Of a stretch of DNA of 8,961 bases, positions 1-6,110 are shown in pieces (positions within the stretch are counted from its first letter, which is position 1; the number at the start of each line of letters is the position of its first letter). The position numbers and the translations under genes were made by a program. The DNA is from JBGTBQ01 sp041749275 (lineage in GTDB: Bacteria > Acidobacteriota > Blastocatellia > Pyrinomonadales > Pyrinomonadaceae). The notes beneath the pieces are model-generated. The model saw only the letters and a list, made by a program, of their open reading frames with translations. It searched no databases and was not told the origin of the DNA. The DNA lies in assembly GCA_041749275.1 (NCBI GenBank), contig JBGTBQ010000198.1, positions 1 through 8,961 of the forward strand, read 5' to 3'.

Positions 1-1
1 G

Positions 2-3000
2 GCCGAGGCGCGGCAGTCGCTCGGCGATTTCTGGTGGGCGCGGCGCGACTCGCACAACTGGGGCGCGGCGTGGCCTCACTACCAGCAGGCGCTCGACTGG
101 TGGGCCGGCGCGCGCGAGGTCGAGACGGCGCGCGCGCGTTATCTGAAGATCGTGAGGTCAATCGCCTCGCCCGCTCACGCCGACGGTTACTACTACTACA
201 CCTATTACGGCAACGTGCTGCCGGTCGAGGTTCTCGACAACATCCTCAAGATCGCCGCGAGCGACGGCGACCGCGCGCACGCACACTACCTGCTGGCGAT
301 GACCTTGCGGATGCAGAGCGACTATGAACAGCGTCTGCGCGTGGCCGAGGAGTTCGAGGCCGCGCTCGCCGCGGGCAAGGGCGTGGACTGGTACGACGAT
401 GCGCTCTACTTCTACGCCGAGTGGATGGCGAGCGGCGGGCGGCTCCGCCGGCTCGCCAACGGCCAGTGGCAGCCGGAGCCGGATTTCGTCAAGTCGCTCG
501 CGCTCTTCCGCCGCCTGCTCGAAGAGTTCAAGAAGGGCGAGACGCGCTACTACGATCAGGCCCAGCAGCAGATCGAGAACATCACGAGGCCGAGCATTGC
601 CGTGAGCGCGACGAATATCTTCCTGCCCGATTCGGAGATTCAGACCTATCTCAACTGGCGCAACTTGAAACGCATTGACTTCGCGCTCTACCGCGTCGAG
701 TTGCCGCGCGATGTCGAGTTCCCGAAGGGCGACGCGGGCGCCGGCGCGTGGGTGCGGCAGATCAACGTGGCGGGCCGTGAGCGGGTGCGTTCGTGGTCGA
801 AGGAGACCGCGGATCGAGGCGAGCACGCGCCCGGACAGGAAATGATGCGGCTCGATGGCCGGCTCGCCCCCGGCGCGTATCTGCTCGAAGCCGTCGGCGA
901 CGGCGGCGCGGCGCGTGCGCGCGACGTGCTGCTCGTCACGGATGCGACGCTCGTCGTCAAGACCTCCAGCAAGCGCGCGCTCGTCTACTTCTGCCATGCC
1001 GTGACGGGCGCGCCGCTCTCCGGCGCGAACGTCAAACTTTGGCAGAGAGTTTACGAGAATCAGAACTGGGTCTGGCACGCGCGTTCCGCCGAGACCGACG
1101 CGGACGGCCTCGCGCGTTTCGACCTCGCGGCGCACGAACGACATTACTCGGAGCTGTTCGTCAGCGCGGCGCGGCTCGAACGGCAGGCTTTCAGCGTCGG
1201 CGCCGGCGCCTACTACCGTTCGGATGAACCGGCGTGGCGTGTCTACGCCTTCACGGACCGCCCGGCCTACCGCCCGCGCGAGACGGCGCAGTGGAAGTTC
1301 ATCGCGCGCCGCTACGCGGAGGGCGTCTACACGACCCCCGCGCGCGAGGAGATTGAATACGAGATCGCCGACCCGCGCGGCGTGAAGGTCGCCGAAGGCA
1401 AGGCCGCGCTCAACGCCTTTGGCAGCGCGTGGGGTTCGCTCGCGTTGACGGAGAACATGCCGCTCGGCGAGTACCGCGTCACCTTCTGGGACAAGGGGCG
1501 GCAGCACGGCATCGGCACGGCCACGCTCTTCCGGCTCGAAGAGTACAAGCTGCCGGAATTCAAAGTGAGCGTCAGCACGCCCGAAGAGAACGGGCGCAAA
1601 AAAGCCTTCCGCCTCGGCGACAAGATCGAGGTCAAGATTCGCGCCGACTACTACTTCGGCGGCCCCGTCACGGGCGGCACGGTCGAGGTGTTGGTCTATC
1701 AGAACCCCTTTCATCACCAGTGGAGTCCATCGCGCGACTATCCGTGGTACTACGAAGACTTCTCGCCGTCGCGCTCTTACTCCGGCGGCGGCCAGATCAT
1801 CAAACGAGAGAAGCTGAAAGTAAGCCCCGACGGGACGGCCACGCTTCGTTTCGACACGCCGCGCTTCGGACAGCAGGATTTCGAGTACCGTGTCGAGGCG
1901 CGCGTCAGCGACTCGTCGCGCCGCGAAGTCGTGGTGAGCGAGACGGTGCGCGTTACGCGCCAGCGCTACTACGTCTACCCGCGCCCGGCGCACAACATCT
2001 ATCGCCCGCAAGACAAAGTGCGCGTCGAGACCAACGTGCTCGACGCCAACAACCAACCGGTCGTCGCCGAAGGGCGCATGACGGTCACGCGCGACTACTG
2101 GCGCGAGGTCTGGCTCGACCCGCAAGGCAAGGAGGTGACGGGCGAAGAACTGCGCCGACGGCGCGTGCGCCAACGCGACGCGACCGCCGGAGATGTGTTG
2201 AAGGGTTGGCGCTTGAAGTCGCGCGGCTACGAGCACGAAGAGGTGCTCACCGAGACCGTCAAGAGCGACGCCGAAGGGCGGGCCGAACTCGTCTTCACGC
2301 CCGCGCGCGAGGGCTACTATCGTATCGCGTGGACGAGCCGCGACGGCGCGTCCGAGATCAAGTCCGAGACTTACGTGTGGGTGGCGACCGGCGCGACAAA
2401 CGACCTCGGCTATCGCCACGGCGGGCTGCAACTGATCGTTGACGCCGACACGTTCGAGGCGGGCCGCACGACGCCCGTCATGATCGTCACGCCCGCGAGC
2501 GGCGCCTACGTGCTCTTCGGCGTCGAGGGCGAAGACTTGGATAATTACCGCCTCATCCGCATGACGGGCACGGCGAAGCTCGTCGAGTTGTCCATCGAAG
2601 AGAAACACGTCCCGAACATCTTTCTCGGCGCGGCGATGGTTGGCGACGAGCAGCTCTTCGTGGACACCAAACAGGTCATCGTCCCGCCCGCGAAGCAGTT
2701 CCTCAACGTCGAGGTCAAGTCTGACCGCGAACAATATCAGCCGCGCGAAGAGGGCACGCTCACCGTCACGACGCGCGACCACGAGGGTCGTCCCGTCGCG
2801 GCGGAAGTCGCGCTCGGTCTCGTTGATGAATCGGTCTTCTACATCCAGCAAGACCTCGGCGGCGACCCGCGCCAGTTCTACTACGGCACGAAGCGCGGGC
2901 AGCACGTCCAGACCGTCAGCACCTTTCAGCAGAAACCTTATGCGAAGTTGGTGACGGGGGCGGGCCGGCAACTCGTCAACGAGAGGGATAAGGAGGAGGG

Positions 3001-5629
3001 GAGGAAGTTTAAGAACCTCGAAAGGGACGACCGTTTTGCGGATCGGAGGATGATCAGCGGCGCTAGCGGGACCATGGAAACATTGGTCTCCTCTGCCGAT
3101 GCGACCATGGGAAATACATTTCAAAAGTCCGAAATATCCTCGCTCCCCGTCAACGGTCGCCGGGCGGAGAATCTCTCGCGCCTGACTCCGGGCGTCGCCG
3201 CGCCACAACAGCAGGAGCCGGCGGTACAGGTGCGGAGCGATTTTCGCGCGACCGCCGTCTGGCAGCCCGACGTGGTCACGAACGGCGAGGGCATCGCCAC
3301 GGTGAAGGTGAAGTATCCGGACTCGCTGACCGGCTGGCAGGCGACGGCGCGCGCGGCGAGCGCCGGCAACCAGTTCGGCATCGGCTCGGCGGCCACGCGC
3401 ACCAAGCAGCCGCTCATCGTGCGCTTGCAGGCTCCGCGCTTTTTTCTCGTCGGCGACCGGGTGACGCTCTCGGCGGTCGTCAACAACAATACCGACCTGC
3501 CCATGCGCGCCGCGCTCGAACTCGACGCCGAAGGTCTGCACGTCGCGCGCCTCACTTCCGACGGCAAGCCCGATGCGAAGGCGACTGACGCGGTCGCCAT
3601 CGAGGCCAACGGCGAGGCGCGCGTGGACTGGCTCGTCGCGGTCGAACGCGCGGGCGCGGCGAAGATCAAAGTCGTCGCGCGCGGCGAGAAGTACGCCGAC
3701 GCGACCGAGACGAGTTTCACCGTCTACGAGCACGGCGTCGAGAGGTTCGTCTCCAAATCCGGCAAGCTGCGCGGGGCGGAGGCGACCCTGCGGCTCGACC
3801 TCCCCGCCGCGCGCAAGCCCGACTCCACGCGGCTCACCGTGCGGGTCGCGCCGAGCATGGCCGTCACCATGCTCGACGCGCTGCCCTACCTGATTGACTA
3901 TCCTTACGGCTGCACCGAGCAGACGATGAGCCGCTTTCTCCCGGCGGCGATCACCGCGAAGACGCTCAAAGACCTCGGCCTGTCGCCCGCTGAAGCGATG
4001 TCCAGAGCCTTCGGCGGCATCGAGCCGGAGAGCGCCGCGGCGACGCACCCGACGGGCAAACGCGGCCTCGAACAACTCGACGCCGCCGTCAAGCAGGGCC
4101 TCGAACGACTCTCTTCGATGCAGCATGAGGACGGCGGCTGGGGCTGGTGGAAAGAGGACGCCACCGACCACTTTATGACGGGATATGTCGTCTGGGGTCT
4201 CACGCTCGCGCGCGGCGCGGGGCTAACCGTCAAACCTGAAGTGTTGGAGAAGGCCGCGAGCTTCCTCGACAAAGAGATTGTCGAAGAGGAGAACAACTTA
4301 GACCGGCAGGCGTGGCTGCTCCACGCGCTCGCGGCCTATCAATCTTCGATCACCGACAAGGGCGACGAGGTCGCGGTGAGCGAGTTTCAGCGGAAGGCGT
4401 TCGACAATCTCTGGGTCAACCGCGAGAAGCTGAACGCCTACACCCGCGCGCTGCTCGCATTGAGCGCGCACTACTTCGGCGACCGGGAGCGGGCGCAGGT
4501 GCTCATCCGCAACCTTGAGAACGGCGCGCGGATAGACCGCGCGCCCGACACGTCGGTCGTCCAGCGCGGCGCGCAAAGTTCGGAGGCGACCACCATCGCC
4601 ACCGCGCGTTGGGGCGAGGATGGTTTCTACTACCGCTGGTCGGACGGCGGCGTGGAGGCCACCTCGTTCGCGCTGCGCGCGCTGCTGCTGATAGACCCGC
4701 ACAACAAACTCGTCGAACCCGTGACCAACTGGCTCGTCAAGAACCGGCGCGGCGCGCAGTGGAGCAACACGCGCGACACGGCCATCACCGTGCTCGCGCT
4801 GAACGACTATTTGCGCGTGAGCGGCGAGGCCAAACCCGATCTCGAATACGAGGTCGTCGTCAACGGCAGCTCCGTCATCACCAAAACGATAAACGCCGCC
4901 AACGCGCTCGCCGCGCCGGGCCGTTTCGACATCCCGCGCGAACTCGTCCGCGACGGCGCGAACGACATCCGCATCCGGCGCACGCGCGGGAGCGGCCCCC
5001 TCTATTTCGCCGCCGAGGCTGAGTTCTTCAGTCTCGAAGAGCCGATCAAAGCGGCGGGCAACGAACTCTTCGTGCGGCGCGAGTATTTCAAACTGGTGGG
5101 GCGTCCGACGCTGCTCAAGGGTTATGTCTATGACCGCGTGCCGCTCCGCGACGGCGAGCAGGTGATGAGCGGAGAGCGGATACAAGTCGTCGTCACGGTT
5201 GAGGCGAAGAATAACTACGAGTATCTGCTCTTTGAAGACCTCAAGCCCGCCGGCTTCGAAGCCGTCGAGGTGCGAAGCGGCGAATCGCTCGCCGCGCGAG
5301 AGTTGAAGTCGGGTGCCGTCGAACGCAAGTTCGGCGGCGGCGCGCTCGTCACACCGGCGTCGCTGCAACTCGCCGGCGCGGACGAGGCGGAAGATGTCCG
5401 GGCCGGCAACTATACGGGTCGCTCCGAGTTCGTCTACCGCGAACTGCGCGACCGTAAAGTCGCGCTCTTCGTCGGCGAACTCCCGCAGGGCGTGTGGGAG
5501 ATTCGCTATGACCTACGCGCCGAAACGCCGGGCGCTTTCCACGCCCTGCCGATGCTCGGCCACGCCATGTACGTCCCCGAAATCCGCTGTAACGACGACG
5601 AGTTGAGAGTCGTCGTGGCGGATCGCTGA
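2..5629 (+). CDS. Bacterial alpha-2-macroglobulin, thioester type (5'-partial)
   Basis: A large envelope protease-trapping protein: a protease cuts the bait region, the protein changes shape, and a reactive thioester links it covalently to the attacker. The frame is open from the window edge with no stop, and the sequence before the GTG at 152 (GDFWWARR...NWGAAWPHYQQALDWW) already looks like this family, so the true start lies outside; 1875 residues are visible. Numbering from nt 2, order is: a helical, repeat-like N-terminus (about 1-195); macroglobulin domains with SSKRALVYF...GAPLSGANVKLWQR, then YAFTDRPAYRPRE, LEEYKLPEFKVSV and NIYRPQDKVRVETNVLD; a bait-region domain ending in GLVDESVFY; a variable bait (about 962-1075); the A2M domain (VRSDFRATAVWQPD...DSLTGW); the thioester motif GCTEQ with Cys1304; the toroid motif DGGWGWW; and a C-terminal beta domain (YLLFEDLKPAGFEAVEV). 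The signal peptide or lipobox cannot be seen. The bait is atypical (separate entry). Family call is very secure; the target protease is unknown. Confidence 0.95.
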   Translation, partial: AEARQSLGDFWWARRDSHNWGAAWPHYQQALDWWAGAREVETARARYLKIVRSIASPAHADGYYYYTYYGNVLPVEVLDNILKIAASDGDRAHAHYLLAMTLRMQSDYEQRLRVAEEFEAALAAGKGVDWYDDALYFYAEWMASGGRLRRLANGQWQPEPDFVKSLALFRRLLEEFKKGETRYYDQAQQQIENITRPSIAVSATNIFLPDSEIQTYLNWRNLKRIDFALYRVELPRDVEFPKGDAGAGAWVRQINVAGRERVRSWSKETADRGEHAPGQEMMRLDGRLAPGAYLLEAVGDGGAARARDVLLVTDATLVVKTSSKRALVYFCHAVTGAPLSGANVKLWQRVYENQNWVWHARSAETDADGLARFDLAAHERHYSELFVSAARLERQAFSVGAGAYYRSDEPAWRVYAFTDRPAYRPRETAQWKFIARRYAEGVYTTPAREEIEYEIADPRGVKVAEGKAALNAFGSAWGSLALTENMPLGEYRVTFWDKGRQHGIGTATLFRLEEYKLPEFKVSVSTPEENGRKKAFRLGDKIEVKIRADYYFGGPVTGGTVEVLVYQNPFHHQWSPSRDYPWYYEDFSPSRSYSGGGQIIKREKLKVSPDGTATLRFDTPRFGQQDFEYRVEARVSDSSRREVVVSETVRVTRQRYYVYPRPAHNIYRPQDKVRVETNVLDANNQPVVAEGRMTVTRDYWREVWLDPQGKEVTGEELRRRRVRQRDATAGDVLKGWRLKSRGYEHEEVLTETVKSDAEGRAELVFTPAREGYYRIAWTSRDGASEIKSETYVWVATGATNDLGYRHGGLQLIVDADTFEAGRTTPVMIVTPASGAYVLFGVEGEDLDNYRLIRMTGTAKLVELSIEEKHVPNIFLGAAMVGDEQLFVDTKQVIVPPAKQFLNVEVKSDREQYQPREEGTLTVTTRDHEGRPVAAEVALGLVDESVFYIQQDLGGDPRQFYYGTKRGQHVQTVSTFQQKPYAKLVTGAGRQLVNERDKEEGRKFKNLERDDRFADRRMISGASGTMETLVSSADATMGNTFQKSEISSLPVNGRRAENLSRLTPGVAAPQQQEPAVQVRSDFRATAVWQPDVVTNGEGIATVKVKYPDSLTGWQATARAASAGNQFGIGSAATRTKQPLIVRLQAPRFFLVGDRVTLSAVVNNNTDLPMRAALELDAEGLHVARLTSDGKPDAKATDAVAIEANGEARVDWLVAVERAGAAKIKVVARGEKYADATETSFTVYEHGVERFVSKSGKLRGAEATLRLDLPAARKPDSTRLTVRVAPSMAVTMLDALPYLIDYPYGCTEQTMSRFLPAAITAKTLKDLGLSPAEAMSRAFGGIEPESAAATHPTGKRGLEQLDAAVKQGLERLSSMQHEDGGWGWWKEDATDHFMTGYVVWGLTLARGAGLTVKPEVLEKAASFLDKEIVEEENNLDRQAWLLHALAAYQSSITDKGDEVAVSEFQRKAFDNLWVNREKLNAYTRALLALSAHYFGDRERAQVLIRNLENGARIDRAPDTSVVQRGAQSSEATTIATARWGEDGFYYRWSDGGVEATSFALRALLLIDPHNKLVEPVTNWLVKNRRGAQWSNTRDTAITVLALNDYLRVSGEAKPDLEYEVVVNGSSVITKTINAANALAAPGRFDIPRELVRDGANDIRIRRTRGSGPLYFAAEAEFFSLEEPIKAAGNELFVRREYFKLVGRPTLLKGYVYDRVPLRDGEQVMSGERIQVVVTVEAKNNYEYLLFEDLKPAGFEAVEVRSGESLAARELKSGAVERKFGGGALVTPASLQLAGADEAEDVRAGNYTGRSEFVYRELRDRKVALFVGELPQGVWEIRYDLRAETPGAFHALPMLGHAMYVPEIRCNDDELRVVVADR
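2885..3226 (+). other. A2M bait region with variable, charged sequence
   Basis: This is the stretch between the conserved GLVDESVFY end of the bait-region domain and the conserved VRSDFRATAVW start of the A2M domain. In this family that interval is the bait that proteases cut. The first half is strongly charged, with many Lys/Arg (ERDKEEGRKFKNLERDDRF), as expected of an exposed linker open to trypsin-like cleavage. The second half carries the TonB-receptor-like segment, and it ends in a Gln/Pro-rich stretch (AAPQQQEP). Boundaries come from motif position, not from an alignment. Confidence 0.75.
3062..3196 (+). other. TonB-receptor plug-like segment inside the A2M bait
   Basis: About 45 residues (1021-1065 from the window edge) end in LPVNGRRAENLSRLTPGV, preceded by SADATMGNTFQKSEISS. 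Oar-like TonB-dependent receptors of Acidobacteriota and Myxococcota commonly have, at the start of the plug domain, a pattern of the type 'T..ATLG..., variable linker, ELPLNGRN...L..LTPGV'. Spacing and residues match well: the LPxNGR core, the L..L.PGV tail, and the upstream A.(L/M)G element. The receptor's carboxypeptidase-like domain, the rest of the plug and the barrel are all absent. The match is from memory of the family pattern; no search was run. Confidence 0.65.
3911..3922 (+). other. Thioester motif CTEQ of the A2M
   Basis: The codons read Cys-Thr-Glu-Gln within PYGCTEQTMSRF. In thioester-containing A2M and complement proteins the Cys side chain and the Gln carbonyl (CxEQ) form the internal thioester. 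Its presence says this protein can probably bind the trapped protease covalently, unlike bacterial A2M paralogues that lack the Cys. Confidence 0.93.
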
Positions 5630-5694
5630 GTGCGGCGGCTCACGCAAGAACCGCTGCCCTCTGAACAGGCCGCGTGTTATTCACCTCTCCGAAG

Positions 5695-5847
5695 TCAGGT
5701 GAGTTTATTGAGCAGGAAGAAGAAGAGGGCCGTCGCCGCCGCGAGCACCGCGAAGACAAAGACGTACCAGACCGGGCGTTTCGTCCGGCAGACCCGGCAG
5801 GAGAGTGATCTGGCAGGCAGATGGCGCCCGCAGTAACGGCATCGCAA
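5695..5847 (-). CDS. 50-residue zinc-ribbon plus transmembrane-helix protein
   Basis: The product starts (M)RCRYCGRHLP, has a second Cys pair in SCRVCRTKRP, then a hydrophobic helix from about residue 27 to 46 (VWYVFVFAVLAAATALFFFL), and ends NKLT. The pairs CxxC (Cys3, Cys6) and CxxC (Cys17, Cys20) are the usual layout of a short zinc ribbon. Basic residues (RTKR) just before the helix suggest a cytoplasmic N-terminal ribbon with the C-terminus outside. The start is TTG: no ATG or GTG exists in this frame back to the TAA upstream, and GGAG lies 7 nt before the TTG. It ends 65 nt from the A2M stop, tail-to-tail. Peptides of this build occur widely in bacteria as uncharacterised membrane zinc-ribbon proteins; the function is unknown and I do not infer one. 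The other two frames over this DNA give proteins with no recognisable pattern. Confidence 0.7.
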   Translation of the reverse strand: MRCRYCGRHLPARSLSCRVCRTKRPVWYVFVFAVLAAATALFFFLLNKLT

Positions 5848-5854
5848 AGTATGG

Positions 5855-5858
5855 CTCC
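5855..5858 (-). promoter_or_regulatory. Ribosome-binding site (GGAG) deciding the TTG start
   Basis: On the minus strand GGAG stands 7 nt upstream of the TTG at 5847, a normal Shine-Dalgarno spacing. It is the main reason for choosing the unusual TTG as the start of the small zinc-ribbon gene. Confidence 0.55.
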
Positions 5859-5955
5859 GTTTCGGAGAGACGGCTGGGATGCATGGCGAGGCCCGCTTGT
5901 ATTTCCTCGGCCCCTTCCTCTTGAGGTATTCGCTTCGAGGATTGTGTTCTGTATG

Positions 5956-5963
5956 GCGGCGAT
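5956..5963. repeat. 8-bp direct repeat GCGGCGAT, copy 1
   Basis: It is identical to 6016-6023, exactly 60 bp away, and the two copies bracket the tandem 20-bp repeats. It could be a target-site duplication around a 52-bp remnant, but an 8-mer of this composition recurs easily in GC-rich DNA. Confidence 0.3.
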
Positions 5964-5970
5964 ATTAGCA
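5962..5970 (-). promoter_or_regulatory. Candidate extended -10 promoter for the small gene
   Basis: The minus strand reads TGCTAATAT here, fitting an extended -10 (TGn followed by TAnnnT). No convincing -35 hexamer is found at 16-18 bp spacing. The tandem 20-bp repeats lie immediately upstream. Transcription would begin near 5955 and give a leader of roughly 100 nt before the TTG start. Confidence 0.3.
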
Positions 5971-5972
5971 CT

Positions 5973-6012
5973 GACATAACCTGATGCGCCACGACATAAC
6001 CTGATGCGCCAC
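5973..6012. repeat. Two perfect tandem copies of a 20-bp repeat
   Basis: The unit gacataacctgatgcgccac occurs at 5973-5992 and again at 5993-6012 with no mismatch. Twenty base pairs is about two helical turns, so both copies present the same face. Two readings are open: a paired binding site for a regulator of the leftward promoter that abuts it, or the repeated terminal region of a lost mobile element (IS21-type elements carry short tandem repeats at their ends). No transposase gene is present in the window. Confidence 0.9.
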
Positions 6013-6015
6013 AAA

Positions 6016-6023
6016 GCGGCGAT
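6016..6023. repeat. 8-bp direct repeat GCGGCGAT, copy 2
   Basis: This is the partner of 5956-5963, on the other side of the tandem repeats. The same caution applies: it may be chance. Confidence 0.3.
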
Positions 6024-6051
6024 GCAACATCCGGCGCCTGTCATGGTCGCC

Positions 6052-6086
6052 AAAAAAAACGGCGCGAGGAGTAAACCTCGCGCCGT
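6052..6086 (-). terminator. Rho-independent terminator of the metallopeptidase gene
   Basis: A perfect 11-bp GC-rich stem (acggcgcgagg at 6059-6069 pairing with cctcgcgccgt at 6076-6086) encloses a 6-nt loop. On the minus strand it is followed directly by a run of T (complement of the A run at 6052-6058). It lies 24 nt beyond the stop of the metallopeptidase and points the same way. There is no T run on the other side, so it should work only leftward. Confidence 0.92.
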
Positions 6087-6110
6087 GCGGTAAAGCCCGT
6101 CCACCCGGTG

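Noticed and set aside
152..154. GTG at 152 as the start of the A2M
   Set aside because: The frame stays open to the window edge and the 50 residues before it fit the family's N-terminal repeat region, so the start lies outside the window.
179..214. Tyr-rich patch (ADGYYYYTYYGN) as a repeat or adhesive motif
   Set aside because: It is a single short run in the N-terminal region, and related A2M proteins have similar aromatic sequence here. There is no repeated unit.
158..4171. 1337-codon open frame on the minus strand opposite the A2M
   Set aside because: It is the mirror of a GC-rich gene. The translation is Arg/Ala/Asp-rich without domains, while the plus frame shows clear A2M motifs throughout.
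4298..5368. 356-codon minus-strand open frame opposite the A2M C-terminus
   Set aside because: Same antisense effect of high GC. There are no recognisable motifs, and the plus strand is clearly coding.
5630..5836. 68-codon plus-strand open frame starting at GTG just after the A2M stop
   Set aside because: No recognisable protein pattern, and antisense to the zinc-ribbon gene. A translationally coupled gene was considered but nothing supports it.
5705..5992. 95-codon minus-strand open frame in the intergenic region
   Set aside because: It starts inside the tandem repeat, shows no domain or helix, and overlaps the better-supported zinc-ribbon frame.
5640..6104. 154-codon minus-strand open frame in the intergenic region
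   Set aside because: It would begin inside the terminator region and run through the hairpin and the tandem repeats. It has no family pattern, and the frame with the Cys pairs and helix is far more convincing over 5695-5847.
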